Shown here one piece after another: positions 27,353 to 36,631 of a DNA stretch of 50,026 nt. Both the position numbers and the translations under genes were made by a program. Source of the stretch: Methyloversatilis sp. (GTDB taxonomy: Bacteria; Pseudomonadota; Gammaproteobacteria; Burkholderiales; Rhodocyclaceae). Location of the stretch: assembly GCA_017984755.1 (NCBI GenBank), contig JAGNYW010000014.1, positions 13,074-63,099 of the forward strand, read 5' to 3'. Each line of letters opens with the position of its first letter. The first letter of the stretch is position 1. The notes under the pieces were generated by a model that saw nothing but the letters and a program-made list of their open reading frames with translations, did no database searches and was not told the origin of the DNA.

Positions 27353-27885
27353 CATCCTGCCCGCTGGATCTGCTCCGTTCGCTGATCCGTACCCTGCCCG
27401 ACTTTCCCGAACCCGGCATCCAGTTCCGGGACATCACACCGTTGCTGGCAGACGCGCGCGGCCTCGCGCAGGCCGTGGCCGCAATGGAACATGACATCGC
27501 TCCGGGCAGCGTGGACGTCATCGCGGCGATCGAAGCGCGCGGCTTCCTGCTCGCCGGCGGGCTCGCGCGCGGCCTGGGCTGCGGCCTGATCCCGGTCCGC
27601 AAGCCTGGAAAACTTCCGGGGCCCCGTGTGGGTGTGGACTATTCGCTCGAATACGGCACCGACCGGCTGGAGATGCACGTCGGCGCATTCGCACCCGGCG
27701 CACGCGTGCTCGTGGTCGATGATCTGATCGCCACCGGTGGGACGGCCGCAGCCTGCGGCGAACTGGTGGAACAAGCAGGCGGGCGGCTGGTTGGCTTCCG
27801 CTTCCTGATCGACCTCCCCGAACTCGGCGGTGCGGCAGAACTCGCCCGCCGCGGCTGGCAGGCGCGTGCCGTACTGACCTACTGA
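27349..27885 (+). CDS. apt: Adenine phosphoribosyltransferase
   Basis: 178 residues, typical length. The N-terminal FPEPGIQFRDITPLLAD block identifies APRTs, IAAIEARGFLLAGGLA is the adenine-side loop, LIPVRKPGKLPG the flexible loop, and VLVVDDLIATGGTA the PRPP-binding motif. The enzyme salvages adenine to AMP using PRPP. The ATG overlaps the stop of the aminopeptidase gene. The gene ends 19 bp before the convergent end of epsL. Confidence 0.95.
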   Translation: MTSCPLDLLRSLIRTLPDFPEPGIQFRDITPLLADARGLAQAVAAMEHDIAPGSVDVIAAIEARGFLLAGGLARGLGCGLIPVRKPGKLPGPRVGVDYSLEYGTDRLEMHVGAFAPGARVLVVDDLIATGGTAAACGELVEQAGGRLVGFRFLIDLPELGGAAELARRGWQARAVLTY

Positions 27886-27904
27886 AGCGCCGGCCCCTTC
27901 GGGT

Positions 27905-29128
27905 TCAGAACACGTACTGCAGCGACATCGACAGACTGCGCACGCGGTACTCATAGAACTGATTGTTCGATTCACGATCGTCACGCCGGATTTCCGCGTT
28001 GGCCGAAAGATTGCGTTCGATCAACCAGGTTGCACCCACGCTGTAGGTCGTCAGATCCTCTTCGCGCGGAGTGCCGACAAAACCGAGCTGTGTGAAGAAG
28101 GTGTCGCCCTCGCCGACGCGCCCGACCCACTGCATGCGCCCATCAACCCGCAGCTTGCCGGTCGGCTGCCAGACCGGGGCGATGGTGTAGGTGGTGGTCC
28201 GGAAGTAGCTGGACGCATTGTCGTCCAGCGCAGAAATCTGACGCTGGGCTTCGAAGGTGACGCCGGTGTGACCGGTCGGCTGCCATTCCCAGCTGACACG
28301 GCCATAGACATCGTCGTAATCCCGCTGCGGCACGTTGTCGTGCTCGCGACGCGACTGACCGATGGCGCCTGCAATGCGCGAATGCCCCACCGGCTGCCAG
28401 CGCACCCGCGCTTCGATGTCCTTCTGCGAATACGAGTTGCTCACATTCAGACCCGGGAGCCGCCGCGGATAGTCACCTTCGGTAATGCGACCGAGCAGCT
28501 CGAATGACGTGCCGCCACGCGTCGTATAGCGGAAGCCCGCTTCCAGGCGATCGATGTCCGAATCGTTCGAACGCCGGACCAAGGCGCCGTTGCGCGTGGT
28601 ATCCCGACCGACCGACCCGAACACCGTCCACACTGCGTCGAGCTTGTAGGCAGCATCGAAACGCAGCGTTTCGGCATCGAGCAGATTCTTGACCAGCGTT
28701 GATTCGCGAAAATCACCGAAACCCGACAGGTAGCGACGGTTCGAGTAGCGCAGGTTTCCCGACAGGTCGCTGCCCACCAGCCACTGCCATCCCGCAGCGA
28801 TGTTGTAACCGTCGTAGTCCAGAATATCGAGGTCGTTGTAGCGCACCCGGTTTTCGCTCACGTTGGCGGTGAGCCGCTGGCGGCCGATCAGCTTGTCTGC
28901 CGTCACGCCGACCGAAATCGTGTTGCTGTGGTCGCCACGGGGCGTGTTCGGGCCGAAAACCGTCGGCTCGCTGTTGTCCGGCAGATAGAAGACGTTGTCC
29001 AGGTACTGCCACGATGCGGACGTCACCAGGCTGAAAACATCGCCCTCGCCGGCGTTCGCAACCGCTGGCGACATCAGCACCAGCAATGTCGCCAGCATGC
29101 ACCGTATATTCGGGATGTTATTGTTCAT
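27905..29128 (-). CDS. epsL: EpsL: exosortase-B-associated outer-membrane beta-barrel protein
   Basis: About 407 residues. A signal peptide (NIRCMLATLLVLMSPAVANA) is followed by a chain of amphipathic beta strands with alternating aromatic residues (for example TNTISVGV-like, GNLRYSNRRYLSGF, RFDAAYKLDAVWTVFG). It ends in RSLSMSLQYVF with the terminal phenylalanine recognised by the BAM complex. It fits the EpsL family of outer-membrane proteins found with exosortase-B Eps clusters and may form or line the export pore. I prefer the ATG at 29128 over one seven codons upstream at 29149, since the basic N-terminal then leads into the signal peptide. It is divergent from epsB and separated from the epsD-xrtB run by about 5 kb of housekeeping genes. 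Confidence 0.88.
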   Translation of the reverse strand: MNNNIPNIRCMLATLLVLMSPAVANAGEGDVFSLVTSASWQYLDNVFYLPDNSEPTVFGPNTPRGDHSNTISVGVTADKLIGRQRLTANVSENRVRYNDLDILDYDGYNIAAGWQWLVGSDLSGNLRYSNRRYLSGFGDFRESTLVKNLLDAETLRFDAAYKLDAVWTVFGSVGRDTTRNGALVRRSNDSDIDRLEAGFRYTTRGGTSFELLGRITEGDYPRRLPGLNVSNSYSQKDIEARVRWQPVGHSRIAGAIGQSRREHDNVPQRDYDDVYGRVSWEWQPTGHTGVTFEAQRQISALDDNASSYFRTTTYTIAPVWQPTGKLRVDGRMQWVGRVGEGDTFFTQLGFVGTPREEDLTTYSVGATWLIERNLSANAEIRRDDRESNNQFYEYRVRSLSMSLQYVF

Positions 29129-29194
29129 GGGCGCGAAGTATGAACGCATGTCGTGACGCTTTTCTTGCCCGCGTTCAAATCGTGAATTTTCGTG

Positions 29195-29226
29195 AGACGG
29201 CGTTCGAGTAACATCGAACGCCGTCT
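29195..29226. repeat. 13-bp perfect inverted repeat between divergent epsL and epsB
   Basis: AGACGGCGTTCGA (29195-29207) and TCGAACGCCGTCT (29214-29226) pair perfectly around a 6-base loop. The element lies 67 bp upstream of the epsL start and 44 bp upstream of the epsB start. It could be an operator for a dimeric regulator serving both genes, or an RNA hairpin in the epsB leader. There is no T-run after it in either direction, so it is not a typical terminator. Confidence 0.75.
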
Positions 29227-29270
29227 GTATATTGCTTCATTTCCGTCTGAATCCATCGGTCACAACTTCA

Positions 29271-30665
29271 ATGCTCGCCAAGTTTGAGCGTAACACTTCC
29301 GTATTGCGGGCACCGCTAAGTCTTCCCGGAACGGTCGAGATGTTTCTCGACCCGTTCTCACTCATCCTTTCGCTGATCGGCTGCGCCGTCTATTTCGGAG
29401 GCACCGTCGATGCACGTTACATCGTGCTGTCTCTCGTGGTCTTCTCGCTGTCATTTCCCGGTTCGTCGCTGCTAAGCATGCGGCCGCGCCGTGTCGTGCG
29501 CCAGTCGGTCATCAACTGGCTGCTGATCGCATTCATCCTGATGTTCTTCGGCTACGCAAGCCAGTACATCGAAAACTTTCCGCGCGAAGTCGTGCTCGCG
29601 TGGCTGTTCGCCGCACCCGCGACACAGCTGACCGCTCACTTCGCCGCACGGGCCTACCTGCGCCGCAACGCAGCGCAGGAAGAAAACCAGACACGAGTGA
29701 TCATTGTGGGTTGCAATGATATCGGCGTTCAGCTGGCCAACCAGTTCGATCAGAATCCCTTCCTCGGCATGCGCTGCGTCGGTTACTTCGACGACCGGGG
29801 CACCGATCGCATCACCCAGCTCAATGGCCATCCGCTGCTCGGACGGCTCAAGGATCTGGCCGTTTACGTGAAGGCCAACCGCATCGACCAGATCTATCTG
29901 GCACTGCCGATGGCCAGCCAGCCACGCATCCTGTCCCTGCTCGACGACCTGAAGGACACCACGGCAAGCGTTTTTTTCGCGCCGGACATCTTCCTGACCG
30001 ATCTGATACAGGGGCGCATGGACTATGTCGCGGGCGTACCGGTCGTGGCCGTCTGCGATACGCCCTTCACCGGCATCAACGGGCTGGTCAAACGCATCAG
30101 CGACATCGTCCTGGCGTGCTTCATCCTGCTGCTGATTTCGCCCGTACTGGCGGCCATCGCGATCGGCGTGAAGATGACCTCCCCCGGTCCGATCCTCTTC
30201 AGGCAGCGACGCTACGGCCTCGATGGCAAGGAAATCGTCGTATACAAGTTCCGGTCGATGACGGTTCAGGACGATGGTGCCGTCGTGATGCAGGCGACGC
30301 GCAACGATCAGCGCGTGACGCCGTTCGGCGGTTTCCTGCGCCGCACATCCCTCGACGAGCTGCCGCAGTTCATCAACGTGCTCCAGGGGCGCATGAGCAT
30401 CGTCGGTCCCCGGCCGCACGCCGTTGCGCACAACGAGACCTATCGCAAGCTGATCAAGGGCTACATGGTCCGCCACAAGGTCAAGCCCGGCATCACCGGC
30501 TGGGCTCAGGTGAACGGCTATCGCGGCGAAACGGAAACCGTCGAGAAAATGCAGAAGCGCATTGAATTCGACCTCGAATACCTGCGCAACTGGTCGATCG
30601 GACTGGATCTCTGGATCATCGTGAAAACGGTTGCTGTGGTCTTGAAGGACCGCAATGCATACTGA
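29271..30665 (+). CDS. epsB: EpsB: undecaprenyl-phosphate sugar phosphotransferase
   Basis: About 464 residues. Four to five N-terminal membrane helices (about residues 20-130) are followed by a Rossmann-like CoA_binding_3 domain (RVIIVGCNDIGVQLA) and another helix (about 277-300). The C-terminal bacterial sugar transferase domain contains SPGPILFRQRRYGLDG, VYKFRSM, RRTSLDELPQFINVL and SIVGPRPHA. The enzyme moves a hexose-1-phosphate from a UDP-sugar to undecaprenyl phosphate, the first step of repeat-unit assembly. The ATG at 29271 is preferred; an in-frame TTG at 29232 is possible but would overlap the promoter area. Its end overlaps the VanZ gene by 11 bp. Confidence 0.94.
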   Translation: MLAKFERNTSVLRAPLSLPGTVEMFLDPFSLILSLIGCAVYFGGTVDARYIVLSLVVFSLSFPGSSLLSMRPRRVVRQSVINWLLIAFILMFFGYASQYIENFPREVVLAWLFAAPATQLTAHFAARAYLRRNAAQEENQTRVIIVGCNDIGVQLANQFDQNPFLGMRCVGYFDDRGTDRITQLNGHPLLGRLKDLAVYVKANRIDQIYLALPMASQPRILSLLDDLKDTTASVFFAPDIFLTDLIQGRMDYVAGVPVVAVCDTPFTGINGLVKRISDIVLACFILLLISPVLAAIAIGVKMTSPGPILFRQRRYGLDGKEIVVYKFRSMTVQDDGAVVMQATRNDQRVTPFGGFLRRTSLDELPQFINVLQGRMSIVGPRPHAVAHNETYRKLIKGYMVRHKVKPGITGWAQVNGYRGETETVEKMQKRIEFDLEYLRNWSIGLDLWIIVKTVAVVLKDRNAY

Positions 30666-31020
30666 AACGATGCGTCTGCCATCCTTCGTACAGTGGCTCG
30701 CCGCGCTCGTTGCGGTCGCCATGATCACCAGCCTCATCCGGCTCGGCGAAACTTCCCTCGCGGTCGGACTGATCCCGAGCCCGTGGGACAAGCTGGCCCA
30801 TGCGGCCACTTTCGGCACCATTGCCGCCTCTCTCTGGCTGTCGCTCGGACAGCGCTGGCTGGCTGGCTGTGCCGGCCTGACCGTGGCAATCGCGCTGTAC
30901 GACGAATGGCGTCAGCTGATGCTGCCCGGCCGCGAAGCCGACCTGCTGGATCTGCTGGCGAACTGCGTCGGCGTCGCGCTGGCAGTCATGCTGGCCCGGC
31001 ATCTCCGGAGTCAGCGCTAG
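30655..31020 (+). CDS. VanZ family membrane protein
   Basis: 121 residues with three to four membrane helices. The VanZ-like signature is seen in PSPWDKLAHAATFG (conserved D-K-x-x-H) and YDEWRQLMLPGREADLLDLL (conserved D/E-x-x-Q and the C-terminal D-x-x-D/N). Function is unknown beyond the link of VanZ to teicoplanin resistance. Relatives often sit next to exopolysaccharide and exosortase genes. The start overlaps the epsB 3' end by 11 bp and the lytic transglycosylase ATG follows 3 bp after the stop, so it is part of the epsB operon. Confidence 0.85.
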   Translation: MHTETMRLPSFVQWLAALVAVAMITSLIRLGETSLAVGLIPSPWDKLAHAATFGTIAASLWLSLGQRWLAGCAGLTVAIALYDEWRQLMLPGREADLLDLLANCVGVALAVMLARHLRSQR

Positions 31021-31022
31021 TC

Positions 31023-31670
31023 ATGCGGCTGTCCGCCGCCATTCTCCTGCTGCTGGCCTGGTCTGCGCTGGCTCACGGCAACGATGCCGACTATCGCCTG
31101 CAGCTGCCCGATGCGGCGCCCTATCGGCTGCACCAGCCGGAACTGCTCAAACTGTCCGAAGTCGAGCAGCGTGCCGCACGGCAGCAGGCCCTCGGCGGCC
31201 TGCCGTTCGCCGAACAGATTCAGCACGCCGCCGACGCCGGAGGCATCGAAGCAGAACTGCTGCACGCTGTGGTGCAGGCGGAATCCGCCTACAACCCGCG
31301 CGCAGTTTCACCCAGAGGTGCGCTCGGGCTGGCGCAGATGATGCCTGCGACCGCGCGTGCCTACGGTGTCTCCGACGCGCTCAAGCCGACCGATAACCTT
31401 CGCGCCAGCGCACGACATCTCAGGGATCTGCTCGACCACTTCGGCGAAATCGATCTGGTGCTGTCCGCCTACAACGCCGGCGCGGGCGCAGTGAAGAAAT
31501 ATGGCGGCATTCCACCTTATTCGGAAACCCGAGCCTACGTTCCCAAGGTGTCGGAACGTTATGAAGCGCTCAAGCGACTGGTCGCAGAGGCAAGACCGGC
31601 GCCGCCGAAAAGCCCTTACCGGCTGCTGACGGACGATGCCGGGTTGCGACTCGTCCAGCCGCGCCATTGA
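31023..31670 (+). CDS. Periplasmic lytic transglycosylase (SLT domain)
   Basis: About 215 residues. A signal peptide (RLSAAILLLLAWSALA) precedes a small region of unknown fold. A Slt-type catalytic domain follows from about residue 65: ELLHAVVQAESAYNPRAVSP contains the catalytic glutamate, GALGLAQMMPATARAYGV and LSAYNAGAGAVKKYGGIPPY are the classical SLT blocks. The enzyme cleaves peptidoglycan glycan strands. In this place it may open the wall locally so the exopolysaccharide or its machinery can pass, which is inference from the neighbourhood. It starts 2 bp after the VanZ stop codon and its stop shares a base with the next start. Confidence 0.9.
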   Translation: MRLSAAILLLLAWSALAHGNDADYRLQLPDAAPYRLHQPELLKLSEVEQRAARQQALGGLPFAEQIQHAADAGGIEAELLHAVVQAESAYNPRAVSPRGALGLAQMMPATARAYGVSDALKPTDNLRASARHLRDLLDHFGEIDLVLSAYNAGAGAVKKYGGIPPYSETRAYVPKVSERYEALKRLVAEARPAPPKSPYRLLTDDAGLRLVQPRH

Positions 31671-32944
31671 TGCCGGCACAAGATACCCGCATCGAGACCC
31701 GCGCACCCGAACATGTTCGTGCAGCGATCATCGGCGGCGGACCTGCCGGACTGATGGCGGCCGAAACGCTGTCGCGTGCGGGCATCGAAGTCGATCTCTA
31801 TGACGGCAAGGCATCGGTCGGACGAAAATTCCTGCTTGCCGGCAAGGGCGGACTGAATCTGACGCACAGCGAGTCGCGCCCGCAATTCGATCGCCGCTAT
31901 CGCGAAAGCAGTGCTCAGGTCGGTCGCTGGCTCGACAGTTTCGACGCCGAAGCGCTGCAGGCCTGGGCACACGGCCTCGGCGTGGACACCTTCACCGGTT
32001 CGTCCGGCCGCATCTTCCCGGTCGACATGAAGGCGGCTCCCCTGCTCCGCAGCTGGATAGCACGGCTGCGCTCGTGCGGCGTCCGTTTTCACATGCACCA
32101 CCGCTGGTCCGGATGGGATGATCAGGGCCGGCTGGTTTTTCTGACGTCGAGCGGACCGACGACCGTCGCCGCGCAAGCCACCTTGCTTGCCCTGGGCGGC
32201 GCAAGCTGGCCACAACTCGGATCGGACGGCGCCTGGACGCCCTTGCTGGAAGCGCGAGGCGTCGGTGTATCGCCGCTGCGCGCGGCCAACTGCGGCTTCG
32301 ACGTGGGCTGGAGCGAGCATTTCGCGCAGCGCCACGCCGGTGCACCGATCAAGAACGTGCGTCTGAGTTTTCGGGACCGCAACGGCACGACAATCGAGCG
32401 CATCGGCGAATGCATCGTCAGCGTCCATGGACTCGAAGGCAGCCTCATCTACGCGATGTCGGCTGCCCTGCGCGAAAGTCTGGAGGCAGACGGGCGCGTC
32501 GACATCGTGCTCGACCTGCTGCCGGCACACAGTGCCGCCCAGGTGCTGGCGGAGGTGTCGCACCCACGTGGCGCGCGTTCACTGTCGTCGCATCTGGCGG
32601 GCCGGCTGGGCATCGGCGGAGCCAGGGCGGGTCTGCTGCGCGAGGCACTGGACAAGACAGCGATGAACGACCCGGCCCTGATCGCCACAACACTCAAGGC
32701 ACTGCCGCTGCGCCTGAAAGCGACGCGTCCGGTAGCCGAGGCGATCAGCACCGCCGGCGGCGTGCTGCTCGACGCGCTCGACGAGCACCTCATGATCAAG
32801 GCGCACCCCGGCGTGTTCTGCGCCGGCGAAATGCTGGACTGGGAAGCGCCGACCGGCGGCTATCTGCTCACCGCCGCGATGGCCAGCGGCCGGGTGGCCG
32901 GCAGCGGGATGCTGCAGCGACTTCAGAACGGGCGTCCCGCCTGA
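31670..32944 (+). CDS. NAD(P)/FAD-dependent flavoprotein (HI0933/TIGR03862-like)
   Basis: About 424 residues. The dinucleotide-binding fold is AAIIGGGPAGLMAAETLSRA at the N-terminus, with VGRKFLLAGKGGLNLTH close behind, the signature of the HI0933/YhiN/BaiN-type flavoproteins. The C-terminus has VFCAGEMLDWEAPTGGYLL, the FAD-binding end. The reading TIGR03862 is my assignment from the overall length and these blocks. The reaction is unknown; relatives reduce double bonds in various substrates. The ATG shares its first base with the previous stop (TGATG). The gene ends 14 bp before the convergent fbp gene. Confidence 0.86.
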   Translation: MPAQDTRIETRAPEHVRAAIIGGGPAGLMAAETLSRAGIEVDLYDGKASVGRKFLLAGKGGLNLTHSESRPQFDRRYRESSAQVGRWLDSFDAEALQAWAHGLGVDTFTGSSGRIFPVDMKAAPLLRSWIARLRSCGVRFHMHHRWSGWDDQGRLVFLTSSGPTTVAAQATLLALGGASWPQLGSDGAWTPLLEARGVGVSPLRAANCGFDVGWSEHFAQRHAGAPIKNVRLSFRDRNGTTIERIGECIVSVHGLEGSLIYAMSAALRESLEADGRVDIVLDLLPAHSAAQVLAEVSHPRGARSLSSHLAGRLGIGGARAGLLREALDKTAMNDPALIATTLKALPLRLKATRPVAEAISTAGGVLLDALDEHLMIKAHPGVFCAGEMLDWEAPTGGYLLTAAMASGRVAGSGMLQRLQNGRPA

Positions 32945-32958
32945 GGTCCGGCCCGTTG

Positions 32959-33972
32959 TCAGGTCGAGTGATAAGCGAGCACGCGTTCAACCTCGGCTTT
33001 TGATCCGAGAATGACCGGTACGCGCTGGTGCAGCTTTTCCGGCTGCACGTCGAGAATGCGCTGATAACCCGTGGTGGCTGCGCCACCCGCCTGCTCGATC
33101 AGCATGGCCATCGGATTCGCTTCGTACATCAGACGCAGCTTGCCCGGCTTGGTCGGATCCTTCGTGTCTTTCGGGTACAGGAAGATGCCGCCACGGGTCA
33201 GGATGCGATGCACGTCGGCCACCATCGAACCGACCCAGCGCATATTGAAGTCCTTGCCGCGCGGGCCGGTCCTGCCGGCGATCAGTTCGTCGATGTAGCG
33301 CTTCACCGGCGCTTCCCATGACCGTGCGTTCGACGCGTTGATCGCGTATTCCTTCGTTTCTTCCGGAATGCGCATGTTGGCGGTGGTCATCACGAAACTG
33401 CCGGTTTCGCGGTCCAGTGTGAAGGCGTGCACGCCCTCGCCCAGGGTCAGCACCAGCTGCGTGGCCGATCCATAGACCGCATAGCCGGCTACAAGCTGGC
33501 GCGTACCCGACTGCAGGAAGGCACGCTCGTCGACTTCCGCCGCACCGCCGTTGGCGAATTCCGGGCAGCGCAGAACCGAGAAGATCGTACCGGTCGAGAT
33601 ATTCACATCAATGTTCGACGAGCCATCGAGCGGATCGAACAGCAGCAGGTATTCGCCCTTCGGGTAGCGGTTGGGAATCTGGTGCGGTGCGTCCATCTCC
33701 TCCGACGCCATCGCCGCAAGATGGCCGCCCCACTCGTTGGCTTCGAGCAGGATTTCATTGGCGATCACATCCAGCTTCTTCTGCACCTCGCCCTGCACGT
33801 TCTCGCCGCCGGCCTCACCCAGCGAATTGGTCAGGCCGCCCTTGCCCACTGCGTTCCCGATGGCCTTCACCGCGCGCGCGACGACCTCCACCAGAAAACG
33901 CAAATCCGCGCCGATGCGTTCGCCGCTGCGCTGCTGCTGGATGAGGAACTGGCTGAGGGTGATGCGGGACAT
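32959..33972 (-). CDS. fbp: Class I fructose-1,6-bisphosphatase
   Basis: About 337 residues, the standard length. The metal-binding loop is [15 protein letters not shown] near residues 118-132, [15 protein letters not shown] provides the upstream glutamates, and the substrate-binding region includes [32 protein letters not shown] and [14 protein letters not shown] are family blocks near the C-terminus. The enzyme hydrolyses fructose-1,6-bisphosphate in gluconeogenesis (and the Calvin cycle where present). The ATG at 33972 begins [10 protein letters not shown]; upstream in-frame sequence is non-homologous. It is divergent from dadA across 168 bp. Confidence 0.96.
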   Translation of the reverse strand: MSRITLSQFLIQQQRSGERIGADLRFLVEVVARAVKAIGNAVGKGGLTNSLGEAGGENVQGEVQKKLDVIANEILLEANEWGGHLAAMASEEMDAPHQIPNRYPKGEYLLLFDPLDGSSNIDVNISTGTIFSVLRCPEFANGGAAEVDERAFLQSGTRQLVAGYAVYGSATQLVLTLGEGVHAFTLDRETGSFVMTTANMRIPEETKEYAINASNARSWEAPVKRYIDELIAGRTGPRGKDFNMRWVGSMVADVHRILTRGGIFLYPKDTKDPTKPGKLRLMYEANPMAMLIEQAGGAATTGYQRILDVQPEKLHQRVPVILGSKAEVERVLAYHST

Positions 33973-34140
33973 TGGGCACGACTCCGTGATGGCAGAATAT
34001 GGATTATCGTGCACAGCACCATCGCGCACACCGCACGATTTCACGCCGCGCCGGATTTCACCGGCCGTGGCGGGCGATTTACAACGGAACCCCGGAGCGC
34101 GCGCGCAGTCCCTGCCCGCGTACTCCCCATAGAAGACCGC

Positions 34141-35400
34141 ATGCACATACTTGTTCTGGGTGCCGGCGTCATCGGCATCACCACCGCCTGGTACCTGCGC
34201 CAGGCCGGATACACCGTATCGGTTGTCGATCGCCAGAGCCAGCCGGCCATGGAAACCAGCTTCGCCAACGGCGGACAGATTTCGGTCAGCCACGCCGGCC
34301 CCTGGGCCACGCCGCAGGCACCGATGATCGGCATTCGCGGCATGGGCAAATCCCTGGCGCCGGTGCGCTTTTCGCCGACGGTCAATCACCGGCAGTGGCG
34401 CTGGATGGCCGCCTTCCTGCTTGAGTGCCTGCCCGGCCGCGTACGTGCGAACACCGACACGCTGGCCCGGCTGGCGGTGCGCAGCCGGGCCGAACTGCAG
34501 ACACTCAGACACGCGCTCCACCTCGACTACGCACAGGCGGAAAGCGGCATCCTGCATGTCTTCTTCGATCCTGCCGAACTCGCCCGCGCACGTTCGCGGG
34601 CGTCCCGGCTGATCGATCACGGCATCCGGATCGAAGCGTGTGACGTTGCACGTTGCCTGGACATCGAGCCGGCGCTCGCCACGACCTCCCGCAAGCTGGC
34701 GGGGGGACTGCATGCGCCGCACGATGAGGTCGGCGACGCCCACGTGTTCACGTCCGAACTGGCAAGAGCCTGCCGGGACGCAGGCGTCACCTTCCACTTC
34801 GACACGACGATCGACAACCTCGACATCCAGAACGGCCACGTCCGCGGTGTCGCCGTACGCGATGCACGCGGCGTTCGCGGCCTGCTCGTCGCCGATCAGA
34901 TCGTCTGCGCGCTCGGCGTTCATACGCGGGCGCTGGTCGAACAGCACGGTCCGCGTCCCGCGCTCTATCCGATCAAGGGCTACTCGATCACCTTCCCTGC
35001 CGGTGACGGTGCGCCGCACATCAGCATCACCGACGAAGAGCACCGCATCGTCCTGTCGCGCCTCGGCAACGACATCCGTGTCGCCGGCATGGCTGAACTG
35101 GGTGGACACGACGTCACCATGGAGCCGGAGCGCGTCGGTCTGCTGACGGATCTTGCGCGCGCGCTATTCCCGCAGGCCGGAGATTTTGCGGCGGCGCAGC
35201 CGTGGGCCGGACTGCGTCCCTGCACGCCCGGCAACGTCCCCCTCATCGGTCGCAGCCGCATCCCCGGCCTCTGGTACAACACCGGGCACGGATCGCTCGG
35301 CTGGACGCTCGCCTGCGGCTCGGCACGGCTGATCACCGATCTGCTGGCGCGTGGTGATTCCGACATCACGTTTCCCTTCCTCAAGGGCAAACGACACTGA
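34141..35400 (+). CDS. dadA: D-amino acid dehydrogenase small subunit (DadA-like)
   Basis: About 419 residues. The FAD-binding fold is [20 protein letters not shown] at the N-terminus, with [19 protein letters not shown] immediately after, the DadA signature. The C-terminus carries PAWAGLRP-like [20 protein letters not shown] and [18 protein letters not shown], which are also typical. DadA oxidises D-amino acids, mostly D-alanine, to the keto acid and passes electrons to the quinone pool at the inner membrane. No alanine racemase gene (dadX) is next to it. It could also be a paralogue acting on another D-amino acid. There is no clear ribosome binding site; the ATG at 34141 is the first that preserves the FAD motif. 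Confidence 0.9.
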   Translation: MHILVLGAGVIGITTAWYLRQAGYTVSVVDRQSQPAMETSFANGGQISVSHAGPWATPQAPMIGIRGMGKSLAPVRFSPTVNHRQWRWMAAFLLECLPGRVRANTDTLARLAVRSRAELQTLRHALHLDYAQAESGILHVFFDPAELARARSRASRLIDHGIRIEACDVARCLDIEPALATTSRKLAGGLHAPHDEVGDAHVFTSELARACRDAGVTFHFDTTIDNLDIQNGHVRGVAVRDARGVRGLLVADQIVCALGVHTRALVEQHGPRPALYPIKGYSITFPAGDGAPHISITDEEHRIVLSRLGNDIRVAGMAELGGHDVTMEPERVGLLTDLARALFPQAGDFAAAQPWAGLRPCTPGNVPLIGRSRIPGLWYNTGHGSLGWTLACGSARLITDLLARGDSDITFPFLKGKRH

Positions 35401-35561
35401 AGCTGCGTTCTGCGGCCCCTTTCGGCAGGGTCGAAGTCCCGGTCCGATGCATGTGCGGCGCTGACGCCCCGCACCGGGGATTCACTCGACGCGATTCCTG
35501 AGTCACCATGCGCGACCTGCTGCGCAAGCACTCCCCCGAACCTCACTCAGGAGCACTCCAC

Positions 35562-36548
35562 ATGCGTGCCGCCTTCTACGAACAGACCGGCCCCGCCCGA
35601 ACCGTCCTTCAGCTTGCCGACCTGCCCGATCCGGCCCCCGGTCCGGGCGAAGTACGCGTCAGACTGCTGTGGTCGGGCGTGAATCCGTCCGACGTCAAGG
35701 CACGGGCCGGTCTGCGTGCCGGCCCGATGCCCTTTCCCCGCATCATTCCGCACAGCGACGGCATGGGCGTGGTGGACGCGGTCGGTGAAGGTGTCAGCCC
35801 CGCACGCATCGGCGAGCGCGTGTGGCTGTGGAACGCCGCCTGGGGCCGGGCATCCGGCACCGCCGCGGAATGCATCGCGCTGCCCTCCGGTCAGGCGGTC
35901 AGACTGCCCGACGGAGTCAGCGACGAGATCGGTGCCTGCCTGGGCATCCCGGCCACGACGGCCCTGCAGGCGGTGCTGACCCGTGGCGGCGTCGCAGGCA
36001 AGTCGGTACTGATCGCCGGGGGCGCGGGCGCGGTGGGGCACTATGCAGTGCAGTGCGCAAGGCTTCTGGGGGCTTCACAGGTGATCTCGACCGTGAGCAG
36101 CGAAGCCAAGGCGGCGCTCGTGCGCGAAGCCGGGGCCGACGTGGTGATCGACTACCGCAGCGAAAACGTGGCCGAGCGGGTGGCCCGGGCAACCGGTGGC
36201 CGCGGTGTCGACCGCATCATCGAAGTCGATGTCGCCGCCAACGGCCTCATGAACATCGAACTGGTGCGACCCGACGGCGAATGGATCGTCTATGGCAGCG
36301 GCACACCGCAATTCACGCTGCCCTTCTTCTCGCTGGCCAGCCGCAACGTAGCCGTGTGCTTCATCCTCATCTACACGCTGAATGCGGCCGACCGCCAGCG
36401 TGTCATCGAAACCCTCACCCGACTGCTGGCCGAGGGCGCGCTGCGCCACAACATCGCCGCGCGCCTGCCGCTCGAACGCATCGCCGACGCGCACGAACAG
36501 GTGGAACAGGGGCGAACCGCAGGCAACATCGTGCTGGCGACAGGCTGA
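35562..36548 (+). CDS. Zinc-free NADPH:quinone oxidoreductase (zeta-crystallin type)
   Basis: About 328 residues of the medium-chain dehydrogenase fold. The N-terminus reads MRAAFYEQTGPARTVLQL, with PGPGEVRVRLLWSGVNPSD as the QOR-like catalytic-domain block. The NADPH-binding stretch is SVLIAGGAGAVGHYAVQCA. The cysteines that hold zinc in alcohol dehydrogenases are absent. The enzyme probably reduces quinones or enones with NADPH. An AGGAG eight bases before the ATG at 35562 marks the start clearly; a reading from 35508 has no such site. The 161-bp gap after dadA holds no gene that I can see. Confidence 0.9.
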   Translation: MRAAFYEQTGPARTVLQLADLPDPAPGPGEVRVRLLWSGVNPSDVKARAGLRAGPMPFPRIIPHSDGMGVVDAVGEGVSPARIGERVWLWNAAWGRASGTAAECIALPSGQAVRLPDGVSDEIGACLGIPATTALQAVLTRGGVAGKSVLIAGGAGAVGHYAVQCARLLGASQVISTVSSEAKAALVREAGADVVIDYRSENVAERVARATGGRGVDRIIEVDVAANGLMNIELVRPDGEWIVYGSGTPQFTLPFFSLASRNVAVCFILIYTLNAADRQRVIETLTRLLAEGALRHNIAARLPLERIADAHEQVEQGRTAGNIVLATG

Positions 36549-36631
36549 TCGCACGGGTTCCACGCTCACCGGACACGCGGCAGGATTTCGGCGGCGAGGA
36601 CGCCCCGGCATCGAAACAGGACAGCAAGCGC

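Noticed and set aside
33973-35109. Upstream extension of the fbp frame giving a 716-residue protein
   Set aside because: The added N-terminal part is antisense to dadA and has no family features; fructose-bisphosphatase starts at [10 protein letters not shown].
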